The notes: generated by a model not told the origin, from the letters alone. A stretch of 62,066 nt of DNA from Acidovorax sp. Root219 (GCF_001428665.1 NZ_LMIJ01000010.1:466196-528261); one strand, 5' to 3'. Numbered from the stretch's first letter, positions 33,334 to 42,145 are shown. Translations and numbers: made by a program.

Positions 33334-34248
33334 ATGCCAAGCACCAATCCCCGCAGCTACGACGCCACCCCTTCGCGCAAGGTCGCCTTCCTGGGCCTGG
33401 GCGTCATGGGCTACCCCATGGCCGGCCACCTGGCCATGGCGGGCCACGCAGTCACCGTGTACAACCGCACGGCCGCCAAGTCGGCCGCCTGGTGCGAGGA
33501 GTTCGCCGGCAGCCAGGCACCACGCCAGGCCGCCACGCCCCGCGAGGCGGCCGCAGGCGCCGACATTGTGTTCTGCTGCGTCGGCAATGACGACGACCTG
33601 CGCTCCGTCACCCTGGGTGCCGACGGTGCCTTCGCGGGCATGCAGGCCGGCGCCATCTTCGTGGACCACACCACGGCGTCGGCCGAGGTGGCGCGTGAGC
33701 TGTACGCCGCAGCGCAGGCTGCGGGCCTGCAGTTCGTCGATGCACCGGTATCCGGCGGCCAGGCGGGTGCGCAGAACGGTTTGCTCACCGTGATGTGCGG
33801 TGGCGACACTGCGGCCTTCGAGACCGCCCAGCCTGTGGCCATGGCCTTTGCGCGGGCTTTCACGCTGCTGGGCGCCAGCGGCTCGGGCCAGTTGGCCAAG
33901 ATGGTCAACCAGATCTGCATCGCCGGGCTGGTGCAAGGCCTGTCCGAGGCCGTGGCCTTTGGCCAGAACGCGGGCCTGGACATGAAGCAGGTGCTGGACG
34001 TGATCGGCAAGGGCGCAGCGCAGAGCTGGCAGATGGACAACCGCGGCAAGACCATGGTCGACGGCAAGTTCGACTTCGGCTTTGCCGTGGACTGGATGCG
34101 CAAGGATCTGGGCCTGGTGCTCGACGAGGCCCGGCGCAACGGCTCGCGCGTGCCCGTCACCGCGCTGGTGGACCAGTTCTATGCCGACGTGCAGGGCATG
34201 GGCGGCAACCGTTGGGATACATCCAGCCTGGTCAAACGCTTGAAATAA
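33334..34248 (+). CDS. NAD(P)-dependent 3-hydroxyisobutyrate dehydrogenase-family protein
   Basis: 304 residues. Beta-hydroxyacid dehydrogenase fold: dinucleotide-binding motif FLGLGVMGYPMAGHL, the substrate-binding segment DAPVSGGQAGAQNG, and the catalytic lysine in LAKMVNQIC. Likely reactions are oxidation of 3-hydroxyisobutyrate, or reduction of tartronate semialdehyde or succinic semialdehyde; the sequence does not decide. It lies alone between the pilU terminator and an intergenic repeat. Confidence 0.92.
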   Translation: MPSTNPRSYDATPSRKVAFLGLGVMGYPMAGHLAMAGHAVTVYNRTAAKSAAWCEEFAGSQAPRQAATPREAAAGADIVFCCVGNDDDLRSVTLGADGAFAGMQAGAIFVDHTTASAEVARELYAAAQAAGLQFVDAPVSGGQAGAQNGLLTVMCGGDTAAFETAQPVAMAFARAFTLLGASGSGQLAKMVNQICIAGLVQGLSEAVAFGQNAGLDMKQVLDVIGKGAAQSWQMDNRGKTMVDGKFDFGFAVDWMRKDLGLVLDEARRNGSRVPVTALVDQFYADVQGMGGNRWDTSSLVKRLK

Positions 34249-34250
34249 GC

Positions 34251-34350
34251 TCCCCCTGAGGCGCTGCGCGCCTTCCCCCTGAGGGGGACGCCCCCGGTGC
34301 GGCGGGGCGGCCCTTGCACGGGGGCACTGGCTTGGGCAGTGCCAGTTTCA
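34251..34350 (+). repeat. 3'-end-associated intergenic repeat, copy 3
   Basis: Starts two bases after the dehydrogenase stop codon: CCCCCTGAGGCGCTGCGCGCC, here quoted in part as CCTGAGGCGCTGCGCGCC, then GGGGGACGCC, GCGGCGGGGCGGCCCTTGC and a GGCACTG/CAGTGCC hairpin ending in GTTTCA. It matches the copy after pilT with compensating differences in the last hairpin. No gene lies in this spacer. Confidence 0.8.
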
Positions 34351-34372
34351 AATGCCATGCCCCAAACAGAGG

Positions 34373-35029
34373 TCAGAGCGAACGAGCGGGCGCGGTGTCG
34401 GTGGTGACCGGCGCGGGTGTCGGCGCGTTGCGGCGCAGTTCTTCTTCGGTGACGATTTCGAACACGCGCACGACCTTGCTCACGCCGCTCACGCCACGGG
34501 AGATCTCGGTGGCGCGGCCAGCTTCGCGCTGGGTGACGCGGCCCATCAGGTAGACGATGTTGCGCTCGGTCACCACCTTGAAGGCGTTGGCCGAGATGTC
34601 GGCCGCATCCACGAAGCTCGCGCGCACCTTGCCGGTGATCACGGTGTCGTTGGAGCGCTGGCCCAGCGAGGTATTGGGCAGCACGCCCAGGTCATTGACC
34701 ACCGAGCGCACGTTCTCCACACCGGTCACGATGCGCTCGACGGTCTCGCGGTCCTGGGCACTGGCCACTTCACCGGTCAGCAAGGCCTGGCGGTTGTAGC
34801 TGGTCACGTTCACGTGGGCACGGTCGCCCAGTGCTTCGCGGATGCGGTTGGCGGCGCGCAGCTCGATGCCTTCATCCTCGACCTGGGTGCCCGTCGTGCG
34901 GCGGTCCACGGCCATCATGCTGCCCACCACGGCGCCCCCCACAATCAGCGGGGCGCAGGCCGACAGGCTGGCTGCCAGGGCGGCAGCGGCCAGGGCCGTG
35001 CAGAGGGTACGGGTCACGGTTTGCTTCAT
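34373..35029 (-). CDS. dolP: BON-domain outer-membrane lipoprotein DolP
   Basis: 218 residues. Lipobox LSAC at residues about 22-25, then two BON domains (about 55-120, NVTSYNRQALLTGEV; and about 130-195, VVTERNIVYLMGRVTQREA) as in DolP/YraP, which supports outer-membrane integrity at the division site. The last 20 residues are a low-complexity Pro/Thr tail. Its ATG overlaps the diaA stop by four bases (ATGA). Gene order with diaA, yraN and rsmI matches the E. coli locus. Confidence 0.93.
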   Translation of the reverse strand: MKQTVTRTLCTALAAAALAASLSACAPLIVGGAVVGSMMAVDRRTTGTQVEDEGIELRAANRIREALGDRAHVNVTSYNRQALLTGEVASAQDRETVERIVTGVENVRSVVNDLGVLPNTSLGQRSNDTVITGKVRASFVDAADISANAFKVVTERNIVYLMGRVTQREAGRATEISRGVSGVSKVVRVFEIVTEEELRRNAPTPAPVTTDTAPARSL

Positions 35030-35631
35030 AGCGGTATCTCCTGTTCACCAAGTAACTGGGCGTCCACGCCGTCGCACAGGCAGTGCAGCACCAGGGCGTG
35101 GACTTCGCGCACGCGGGCGGCGCGGTCATGCGGCACGCAGACCAGCACATCGGTCTCGCGCAGCACGGCCGCCAGTTGCCCGCCGGTGCGGCCGGTGAGC
35201 ACCACCACCGTCATGTCGCGCTCGTGCGCCGCTTCGGTCGCTGCAAGCAGGTTGGCGTCGTTGCCGCTGACCGACAGGACCAGCAGCAGGTCACCCGCCT
35301 GGCCCAATGCCCGCACCTGGCGGGCAAACTGCTGGGCCCCCACGTCCTGGGCGCCGGGCAGCCCGGCCGTCAGCAGGGTGCTGTCGGCCGTGAGGGCCAG
35401 GGCGGCCAGCTCGGGGCGCTCGCGCTCGAAGCCCGCGACGCAGAAGGCGGCGAACTGCTGCGCCTCGGCCGCCGAGGGGCCATTGCCGCAGGCCAGCACC
35501 TTGCCGCCGCTGGTCACGCAGGCCAGGATGGCCTGCACTGCCGCCGCGATGGGGGTGCTCAGGGTCTGGGCCGACTGGTATTTCAGATCGGCACTGTCGA
35601 TGAAGTGCTGTTGGATGCGTTGCTCAAGCAT
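35026..35631 (-). CDS. diaA: SIS-domain protein, DiaA-like
   Basis: 201 residues. One sugar-isomerase (SIS) domain: VLACGNGPSAAEAQQFA, LLLVLSVSGNDANLLAA and MTVVVLTGRTGG. It resembles GmhA/phosphoheptose isomerase, but the company of dolP, yraN and rsmI points to DiaA, which binds DnaA and times replication starts in E. coli. The usual N-terminus MLEQRIQQHFIDSADLKY fits both. It overlaps dolP by four bases. Whether it acts on DnaA here is inferred from synteny only. Confidence 0.88.
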   Translation of the reverse strand: MLEQRIQQHFIDSADLKYQSAQTLSTPIAAAVQAILACVTSGGKVLACGNGPSAAEAQQFAAFCVAGFERERPELAALALTADSTLLTAGLPGAQDVGAQQFARQVRALGQAGDLLLVLSVSGNDANLLAATEAAHERDMTVVVLTGRTGGQLAAVLRETDVLVCVPHDRAARVREVHALVLHCLCDGVDAQLLGEQEIPL

Positions 35632-35734
35632 GGAGGCCCGATGATACCCGCCGCGTGTTACAGCTTTTGCCGCAAATTTTGTAGCAAAGGGTTTAGGCTG
35701 CACAGGGCATTGCCCCTGGTCACGAACCCGATGC

Positions 35735-36154
35735 TCATTGGGAATCGAAAGCCGCCTTGAGCCATTGCACCTTCAGCTCCTCCACCAGCACCACATCGAA
35801 GCGGCAGGGCGGCGGAGAAGCCAGGCGCATCAGGTAGAACCGCGCCGCGAGCACGATGCGCTGCTGCTTGACGGCGCCGATGCTCGCCCCGGCCCCACCA
35901 AAGGCCTGGCTGGCACGGCTGCGCACCTCCACAAACACGGTCGTGCCATCGCGCTCGCGCATCACCAGGTCGATCTCGCCCCCGCCGCGCCCAGGCGTCC
36001 GATAATTGCGCTCAAGCAGTTGCAGGCCGGCAGACTGCAGATGCGCCAGGGCGCGGTCCTCCGCCGCGTTGCCTTGCGCCCGCGTGGTGCCCCCGCCGGT
36101 GGCGGGCGCCGGCTCTGCAACGGCCTGCTTTCGTCCAAACCCAAGGAATTTCAT
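35735..36154 (-). CDS. yraN: YraN family (UPF0102) nuclease-like protein
   Basis: 139 residues. The UPF0102 core is clear: GNAAEDRALAHLQSAGLQ, NYRTPGRGGGEIDLVMRE with the acidic EIDL catalytic-like motif, and VFVEVRSRASQAFG, which is the D...ExK-type arrangement of a Holliday-resolvase-like fold. The activity is unproven. The ATG shares its first base with the TTG of rsmI on the other strand, and its ribosome site (AGAGG) lies inside rsmI codons. A 103-bp spacer follows before diaA. Confidence 0.92.
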   Translation of the reverse strand: MKFLGFGRKQAVAEPAPATGGGTTRAQGNAAEDRALAHLQSAGLQLLERNYRTPGRGGGEIDLVMRERDGTTVFVEVRSRASQAFGGAGASIGAVKQQRIVLAARFYLMRLASPPPCRFDVVLVEELKVQWLKAAFDSQ

Positions 36155-37074
36155 TGAGCGCCTCTTTCGCTTCCGCCCTTGATGCCGCACGCGATGCGGC
36201 GGCTGCGCAGCATTATCCGCAAGGGGCTCTGTATGTGGTGGCCACACCCATCGGCAACCTGGCCGACATCACGTTGCGTGCCCTGCACGTGCTGCAGATG
36301 GCCGACACCGTGGCCTGCGAGGATACGCGCCACACCCAGTCGCTGCTGCGCGCCTACGGCGTCGACAAGAACACCTCGCAGCTGCTGGCAGTGCACCAGC
36401 ACAACGAGGTCGAGGCCGCGCAGAACGTGGTGCAGCGCCTGCAGCAGGGCCAGCGCGTGGCCTATGTGAGCGACGCCGGCACCCCGGGCGTGAGCGACCC
36501 GGGCGCCCGCCTGGTGGCTGCCGTGCAGGCGGCGGGCCTGCGCGCCCTGCCCCTGCCCGGGGCCAGCAGCATCACCACGGCGCTGAGCGTGGCGGGCGCC
36601 GTGGCGCACAGCGCCGAGCATGGCGGTTTCGTGTTTGTGGGCTTTCTGCCGGTGAAGAACGCCGAGCGCGCCAGCACCATCGCCCAACTGGCCAGCGAGC
36701 CGCGCTGCGTGGTGCTGCTGGAGGCCCCCCACCGCATCGGTGAACTCGCGCAGGCTCTGGCGGTGCTGGGCGAGCGCCCGGTGACGCTGGCACGCGAGCT
36801 GACCAAGCAGTTCGAAGAGGTGGTGACCCAGCCCGCGCAGGCGCTCACCGCCTGGCTGGAAGGCGCGCCCCAACGCTCGCGTGGCGAATTTGTGGTGCTG
36901 CTCCACCCGGTGCCCGTGGCCGCCGATGATGGCGAGAGCCTGCGCGTGCTGCGCCTGCTGCTGGCCGAACTGCCGCTGAAGACGGCGGTGCGCCTGGCCG
37001 CAGAAATCACCGGCACCTCGCGCAACGTGCTCTACGACACGGCGCTCACCTGGAAAAAGAGCGAGGAAGGCTAA
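36154..37074 (+). CDS. rsmI: 16S rRNA (cytidine-1402-2'-O)-methyltransferase RsmI
   Basis: 306 residues from a TTG start with AAGGAA five bases upstream. Tetrapyrrole-methylase fold: YVVATPIGNLADITLRAL, CEDTRHTQSLL, VSDAGTPGVSDPG and LPLPGASSITTALS are the S-adenosylmethionine-site and substrate motifs; the C-terminal helix region resembles other RsmI proteins. It methylates C1402 in the ribosomal P site. No ATG occurs before the conserved core, so TTG is the best start. It is convergent with the Hsp70 gene (9-bp gap). Confidence 0.94.
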   Translation: MSASFASALDAARDAAAAQHYPQGALYVVATPIGNLADITLRALHVLQMADTVACEDTRHTQSLLRAYGVDKNTSQLLAVHQHNEVEAAQNVVQRLQQGQRVAYVSDAGTPGVSDPGARLVAAVQAAGLRALPLPGASSITTALSVAGAVAHSAEHGGFVFVGFLPVKNAERASTIAQLASEPRCVVLLEAPHRIGELAQALAVLGERPVTLARELTKQFEEVVTQPAQALTAWLEGAPQRSRGEFVVLLHPVPVAADDGESLRVLRLLLAELPLKTAVRLAAEITGTSRNVLYDTALTWKKSEEG

Positions 37075-37083
37075 ACCGAAGCT

Positions 37084-38343
37084 TCAGCGGCCCGACACCG
37101 CCAGACCGGCGGCCACGCCACCGAACAAGTCGCCTTCGACCTGCGGCGTTGCGGGAAACGCCTGGAGCAACGCCTCGCGCAAGGGCCGCAATGCCGATGA
37201 GCCCCCGGTGAGGTAGATCGCATCGGGCCCGCGCGGTGCCAAGCCCGCGAGCTGCACGCACTCCTGCGCGCAGGCCACCACCTGCTCCAGGGGCGAGGCC
37301 AGGTGCTGCGACAGCCCTTCGGGCGTGATGGCCGAAGCCAGCGCGGGCTCAATCCAGTCCAGCGCCATGGGTGCCGCTGCATCCGACAGCGAGGCGGCGA
37401 TCTTGGCCTGCTCCACCGTGTTCGCCATGCGGTGGCCAAGGCGTTCGTTGAGCACCGTCATCAGCCGCGCGTGGAGGCGCTGGTCGGCATAGTCGGTGCG
37501 CAGGTTCTGGGCGTCGCGCAGCGCGCGCGGCGCGTACAGCCACTGGATCAGGTGCCAGGTCGACAGGTCGAAGAACACGCGGTTGGGCACTTCGCGCCCG
37601 GTCGGCCCAAGGTGGCGAAAGCCCAGCATGGGCATCAGCAGCTCCAGACTCAGGCGCCGGTCGAAGTCGGTGCCGCCCACGTGCACGCCGGTCGTGGCCA
37701 GCACGTCGGCAGCGCGGTCGGTGCCCAGCGCCAGGCGCTCGGGCCCCAGGCGCACCACGGTGAAGTCCGAAGTACCGCCGCCGATGTCCACCACCAGCAC
37801 CAGCGACTCATGGCTGATGCGCTGCTCGTAGTCGAGCGCGGCGGCAATCGGCTCGAACTGGAAGGACACGTTCTCAAAGCCTGCTTCGAGCGCCGCCTTG
37901 CGCAGCGAATCCTCGGCCTGCTGGTCGCGCGCCGGGTCGTCATCCACGAAGTGAACGGGCCGGCCCATCATCACCTGGCCGGGCATGGCGCCCAGCGCCT
38001 CGGTCGCCTTTTTGGCCAGCATGCGCAGGAACAGGCCGATGATGTCCTGGTAGCTCATGAGCTGGTTGTGCACGGCCGTCTTGTCCTGCAGCAGCGCACT
38101 GCCCAGCAGGCTCTTGAGCGAGCGCATGAGCCGCCCCTCGGTGCCCGCAAGGTACTGGCCCACGGCATCGCGGCCAAAGTGCGTGCGGTGGTCCTCGGCG
38201 TTGAAGAACAGCGCCGTGGGCAAGGTGACGCCGTCCCCTTCCAGCGCGATCATGCGCGCGGGCGAGCGCCCCTGGCGCACCGCCATGGCCGAGTTCGAGG
38301 TGCCAAAGTCAATGCCGAGCGTGGTGTCCTTCAGGAGGGGCAT
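37084..38343 (-). CDS. Hsp70-family protein, YegD-like
   Basis: 419 residues. An actin/Hsp70 ATPase fold without the usual substrate-binding domain and lid: LGIDFGTSNSAMAV (phosphate 1), VVDIGGGTSDFTVVRLG (phosphate 2) and IYLTGGSSALRPL (adenosine). An inserted region at about 245-345 is typical of the YegD group, whose function is unknown. The start MPLLKDTTLGIDFGT is the usual one. The following 228-bp spacer towards the LysR gene holds GC-rich imperfect palindromes but no gene. Confidence 0.9.
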   Translation of the reverse strand: MPLLKDTTLGIDFGTSNSAMAVRQGRSPARMIALEGDGVTLPTALFFNAEDHRTHFGRDAVGQYLAGTEGRLMRSLKSLLGSALLQDKTAVHNQLMSYQDIIGLFLRMLAKKATEALGAMPGQVMMGRPVHFVDDDPARDQQAEDSLRKAALEAGFENVSFQFEPIAAALDYEQRISHESLVLVVDIGGGTSDFTVVRLGPERLALGTDRAADVLATTGVHVGGTDFDRRLSLELLMPMLGFRHLGPTGREVPNRVFFDLSTWHLIQWLYAPRALRDAQNLRTDYADQRLHARLMTVLNERLGHRMANTVEQAKIAASLSDAAAPMALDWIEPALASAITPEGLSQHLASPLEQVVACAQECVQLAGLAPRGPDAIYLTGGSSALRPLREALLQAFPATPQVEGDLFGGVAAGLAVSGR

Positions 38344-38571
38344 GGGAGAGTCTGCAAAAGAGAAGGGGAAGCAAGGCGCAAACCAGGGCTGGACCCCGGG
38401 AATGCACCGGGTGGAAATGCGGGAGCACAAGGCTCCTTCGGCCCACCACGGGAGAGGGAAGGGCCCCTTGAACGCCCAGGAGGCTGCGCCAGCGCAAGGG
38501 GAGCGGGATTGTGCCACGGCCTAGACGGCCCCAAGGGCACGGAGTGCATTCGTACCTGCCAGGCCCGATGA

Positions 38572-39561
38572 TCACGCCTGAGGCGGCGAGGTGATCATGG
38601 CCGGCACAGCCTCCCGCATGGTCGAAACGAAACGCAGCAGCCGCGATGGGTAGAAGCTCGCGTACGGATAGGTCAGGTACACCGGCAGCGGTGCCGGTTG
38701 CCACGGGGGCGCCAGGTGAACCAGCCGCCCCTCGGCCACGTCCTGCGCCATCAGCCATGCCGAACCTGCGCAGGCGCCAAGTCCCTGCCTGGCCGCGCTG
38801 CGCAGGGCATACAGGCTGTCGGTGCTCATGCGCGGGCGCAGGGCGATGCGGCGCGTTTCCCCGGTGGCGCTGTGGGTCAGCGCCAGCTCATTGCGGTAGT
38901 AGGTGTGCAGCGCCAGCCAGGGCAATGCCGCCAGGCCTTCGGGATCCGTGGGCACGCCCGCGCCCAGCAGCGCCGGGGTGCCGACCACGATGCGCGGCAC
39001 CTCGGCCAGGCGGATGGCCACCACCGCCGGGTCGGCCGGCTCGCCAACCTGGATGGCGCAGTCGATGCCGGCACCGATAAAGTCGCGCACATCGTCCTGC
39101 AGCAGCCATTCCACCGACACGCGCGGGTGCGCCCGCAGAAACTGCGCCAGTGGCCCGACGAACATTTCCTGCCCGAAGGCATGCGGCATGGCCACGCGCA
39201 GCGTTCCCTCAGGCTCCTCCTGCGCGCCGCGCAGATCGGCCTCGAAGGAAGCCCAGCTCGCCAGCAACTCCTTGGCCCGTTGGTAACAGCGCTCCCCGTC
39301 CACCGTGAGGCGCATGGTGTGCGTGGAACGCTGCAGCAGGCGCACCCCCAGCGACTGTTCCAGCGCCTGCAGGCGGCGACTCACCGTGGGCTGGGTGGCA
39401 TGCATCTGCGCTGCCGCAGCCGAGAGGCTGCCGGCCTCGACGATGCGCACGAAGGTCTCCATCAGCTGCAGGCGGTTGCCCAGCGCACTGGCGCTGCCCC
39501 CCTGGGGCAGCGGTGCTGCGGACCGTGGAACCGGGGGTGTGAACGCAGCGTCTTTGGTCAT
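38572..39561 (-). CDS. LysR family transcriptional regulator
   Basis: 329 residues from MTKDAAFTPP; a start at METFVRIVEAGS is possible and removes a 33-residue Pro/Ala-rich extension. Helix-turn-helix at about 35-95 (SLSAAAAQMHATQPTVSRRLQ), then the effector domain (FVGPLAQFLRAHPRVSVEW, IDCAIQVGEPADP). Its divergent neighbour, an MFS transporter 97 bp away, is the likely target. Confidence 0.9.
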   Translation of the reverse strand: MTKDAAFTPPVPRSAAPLPQGGSASALGNRLQLMETFVRIVEAGSLSAAAAQMHATQPTVSRRLQALEQSLGVRLLQRSTHTMRLTVDGERCYQRAKELLASWASFEADLRGAQEEPEGTLRVAMPHAFGQEMFVGPLAQFLRAHPRVSVEWLLQDDVRDFIGAGIDCAIQVGEPADPAVVAIRLAEVPRIVVGTPALLGAGVPTDPEGLAALPWLALHTYYRNELALTHSATGETRRIALRPRMSTDSLYALRSAARQGLGACAGSAWLMAQDVAEGRLVHLAPPWQPAPLPVYLTYPYASFYPSRLLRFVSTMREAVPAMITSPPQA

Positions 39562-39658
39562 GCAATCAGCGTATATCCAATGTGCACCACATCCTACTAC
39601 CAAGAGCACCGCCAGGAGATCACACTTGGGCCCAAGGTCCTCACCAAGGGTTAATACC

Positions 39659-40918
39659 ATGTCTCTCATACACAAAACGGATGCCATTGGCGGCATCACC
39701 CCCGGCACCCACAGCCCGATGGCCGACACGCCCACAATTGCGGCCCCCCTGGTGCTGCTGCTCGCAGCCGGTGCCGGCCTGGGCGTGGCCTCGCTCTACT
39801 ACAGCCAGCCCATGCTGGGTGTGCTGGGGGCAGATATCGGGGCATCCGACCAGGCCGTGGGCTGGGTGCCAACGCTCACGCAGCTCGGCTACGCGCTGGG
39901 CATCCTGCTGCTGGCGCCGCTGGGGGACCGGTTCGACCGGCGCAGCATCATCCTGGCCAAGGCCGCCGCGCTGGTGGCGGCCTTGCTGCTGGCCGCCCTG
40001 GCGCCGACCATCGGCGTGCTGCTGGCCGCCAGCCTGGCGATCGGCATCACCGCCACCCTGGCACAGGACATCGTGCCCGCGGCCGCTGCGCTGGCGCCTG
40101 CCGCACACCGGGGCAAGGTGGTGGGCACGGTGATGACCGGGCTGCTGCTGGGCATTTTGCTGTCACGCGTGGTCAGCGGCTTCGTGGCCGAGCATTTCAG
40201 CTGGCGCAGCATGTTCGTGGCGGCGGCAGCCAGCATGGCCGCCATCGGCATCGCCGCCTGGCGCGGCCTGCCGCGCTTCAGCCCGACCACGCAGTTGCCC
40301 TATGGCCAACTGCTGGCATCGCTGGCCACGCTGTGGCAGCGCCATGGCAGCCTGCGGCGCGCGGCACTGGCGCAAGGCCTGCTCTCGGTGGGGTTCAGCG
40401 CGTTCTGGTCCACGCTGGCGGTGATGCTGCATGGCGCGCCCTTCCACCTGGGCAGCACTGCGGCTGGCGCCTTCGGCCTGGCCGGGGCGGCCGGCGCGCT
40501 GGCGGCGCCGCTGGCAGGACGCCTGGCCGACCGCCGGGGGCCCGGGCTCGTCACCCGCCTGGGGGCGGGCCTGGCCGCCCTGTCCTTTGCGGCGATGGCG
40601 CTGGCGCCTTGGCTGTCCCCCACCGCCCAGCTGTGCCTGCTGGTGGCCGCTGCCATCGGTTTCGACCTGGGTGTGCAGGCCGCGCTGATCGCGCACCAGA
40701 CCCTGGTCTACAGCATCGACCCAGGTGCCCGCAGCCGGCTCAATGCCGTCCTGATGACCGGCATGTTCATCGGCATGGCCGCCGGCGCCGCCCTGGGCAG
40801 CCTGCTGCTGGTGCAGTGGGGCTGGATGGGCGTGACGCTGCTGGCCGTGTCGGCCAGCCTGGCGGCCCTGGCCGTGCGCATGGGAGGTTCGGCCCAACGG
40901 GCGGGCAGCACCGCCTGA
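39659..40918 (+). CDS. MFS transporter (YgaY/YnfM-like)
   Basis: 419 residues with twelve predicted membrane segments. The MFS motif A is visible after segment 2 (APLGDRFDRRSIIL) and repeats in the second half (GRLADRRGPGLVTRLG). LYYSQPMLGVLGADIG is typical of drug/proton antiporter subfamilies that include YnfM. The substrate is unknown. AAGGG precedes the ATG; a second ATG 20 codons later is the alternative. It is divergent from the LysR gene and probably regulated by it. Confidence 0.9.
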   Translation: MSLIHKTDAIGGITPGTHSPMADTPTIAAPLVLLLAAGAGLGVASLYYSQPMLGVLGADIGASDQAVGWVPTLTQLGYALGILLLAPLGDRFDRRSIILAKAAALVAALLLAALAPTIGVLLAASLAIGITATLAQDIVPAAAALAPAAHRGKVVGTVMTGLLLGILLSRVVSGFVAEHFSWRSMFVAAAASMAAIGIAAWRGLPRFSPTTQLPYGQLLASLATLWQRHGSLRRAALAQGLLSVGFSAFWSTLAVMLHGAPFHLGSTAAGAFGLAGAAGALAAPLAGRLADRRGPGLVTRLGAGLAALSFAAMALAPWLSPTAQLCLLVAAAIGFDLGVQAALIAHQTLVYSIDPGARSRLNAVLMTGMFIGMAAGAALGSLLLVQWGWMGVTLLAVSASLAALAVRMGGSAQRAGSTA

Positions 40919-40935
40919 GGCACGCAGGTTCCGGC

Positions 40936-41568
40936 TTATTCCACGGATCCCAGGCCCGGTGGTGTCCATTCGCGCACGAAGTCGCCCGCATCCACGCGAT
41001 CAGGCGGCGGCAGTTGGTCCTTGGGGGTACCCATGTACAGAAATCCCAGCAGGCGGTCGCTGGCACCCAGGCCGAGTGCCGCCTTCACGCGCTCGTCGTG
41101 CGAATTCGCGCCCGTGGCCCAGAAGCCCCCAAAACCCAGGATGTGCAGCGCGTTGAGCATGTTCATCACCGCAGCACCGGTGGCCAGCACCTGCTCACTC
41201 TCCGGCACCTTGTGCGGCACCTTCACATGGGCGACCAGGGCCACGAGCATCGGCGCCGCCATGGCCTTGCCGCGAAAACGCTCGCCATCGTCATAGGGGT
41301 CGCGCGCCCGGGCCGCCCGCGCGAATACCTGGCCCAGCGCAGCCCGCGCGTCGCCGCGCACGACGACGAAACGCCAGGGCCGCAGTTGCCCATGGTCGGG
41401 CGCGCGCATGGCGGCAGCGAAGACCAGGTCCAGTGCAGCGGCATCGGGCGCCGGCTCGACCAGTGGCCACGGCGATTGCCGTCTGAGCAGCAGGTCCATG
41501 GCATGGCGCTGCGCTGGCGACAACAGCGGGTGGGACAAGGCCAGGGTGGAGGGGTCAGAGACAGACAT
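40936..41568 (-). CDS. YdjA-like nitroreductase family protein, second copy
   Basis: 210 residues with a strong ribosome site (AAAGGA) eight bases before the ATG. FMN-binding motif AMRAPDHGQLRPWRFVVV, then ATGAAVMNMLNALHILGFGGFW and LGFLYMGTP, as in E. coli YdjA. It is a diverged paralogue of the nitroreductase at 9.8 kb and lacks that protein's longer N-terminus. It is convergent with the MFS gene (17 bp). Confidence 0.9.
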   Translation of the reverse strand: MSVSDPSTLALSHPLLSPAQRHAMDLLLRRQSPWPLVEPAPDAAALDLVFAAAMRAPDHGQLRPWRFVVVRGDARAALGQVFARAARARDPYDDGERFRGKAMAAPMLVALVAHVKVPHKVPESEQVLATGAAVMNMLNALHILGFGGFWATGANSHDERVKAALGLGASDRLLGFLYMGTPKDQLPPPDRVDAGDFVREWTPPGLGSVE

Positions 41569-41875
41569 GGTGTCCTTTGCGATCGGGCGAAAAGAGCACC
41601 CCGATGCCGGTCGGCATCGCGACTGATGGCAAGGGGACATGGTGGCGGGCGGCCGGGCGGCGACTGCCTTGCGCGCAACGGGTGTCGTGCGCGTGCGGTG
41701 CCCAGGGGCTGGCTGGCGCAGGGGTGGAAGCCCACCCCATTGCGCGGCATGGAAGCCATCGTTCACCGGGGAGCTGGCGAACGGAACCATGTTAGACCAG
41801 GGTCGAGGGACACTGCCCGGGCGCGCGGCTTTCACCGGACTTGCGGCAGGGTGTCTCGCAGGTGCATGCTGGCGC
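41569..41875. other. non-coding spacer before the tRNA array
   Basis: About 307 bp without a convincing reading frame. It holds the nitroreductase promoter and the 3' end of the tRNA array transcript. A GATGCC/GGCATC inverted repeat with a 4-base loop is present near 41603. No attachment site or integrase is seen. Confidence 0.5.
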
Positions 41876-41960
41876 TGGTCTCTCCAGTCCGATTCGAACG
41901 GACATGCCCGAAGGCGCCAGGGTTTGAAGCTGGTGCGTCTGCCGATTGCGCCATGGAGAG
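41876..41960 (-). tRNA. tRNA-Leu (anticodon CAA)
   Basis: Acceptor CTCTCCA/TGGAGAG, discriminator A and encoded CCA. Class II variable arm CGCCTTCGGGCAT and T-arm GTCCG/CGGAC are good. The anticodon loop is TTCAAAC, and the closing pair of the anticodon stem is a C31.C39 mismatch, unusual for a housekeeping tRNA. Last member of the six-tRNA minus-strand array. Confidence 0.85.
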
Positions 41961-41976
41961 AGGCAAGGGGAATGAA

Positions 41977-42051
41977 TGGGGTGCACGAACGGAATCGAAC
42001 CGTCGTCGGCGGGATCACAACCCGCAGCTCTGCCATTGAGCTACGCGCACC
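41977..42051 (-). tRNA. tRNA-His (anticodon GTG)
   Basis: Anticodon arm GCGGG-TTGTGAT-CCCGC. The acceptor GTGCGCG/CGTGCAC has an extra G at -1 opposite C73, the histidine identity pair, and CCA is encoded. T-arm ends in one G.U pair. The D-loop is short. It lies 16 bp from tRNA-Leu(CAA). Confidence 0.93.
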
Positions 42052-42071
42052 ACGAAAATAAAAATGGGAGA

Positions 42072-42145
42072 TGGAGGTGCGGACCGGATTCAAACCGGTG
42101 TCTGCGGATTTGCAATCCGCTGCATGGTCGCTTTGCTACCGCACC
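42072..42145 (-). tRNA. tRNA-Cys (anticodon GCA)
   Basis: Acceptor GGTGCGG/CCGCACC with U73 (the cysteine discriminator) and encoded CCA; anticodon arm GCGGA-TTGCAAA-TCCGC. The T-loop reads TTTGAAT, with T at position 56 instead of the nearly invariant C. It otherwise resembles normal bacterial tRNA-Cys. Confidence 0.9.

Noticed and set aside
34352..35644. 430-codon plus-strand frame opposite dolP and diaA
   Set aside because: Antisense to two genes with clear lipobox, BON and SIS motifs; composition is that of a shadow frame.
38344..38571. Fourth copy of the 3'-end repeat in the spacer upstream of the Hsp70 gene
   Set aside because: GC-rich with palindromic pieces, but it lacks the CCTGAG-CGCGCC core and lies upstream of a start codon, not after a stop.
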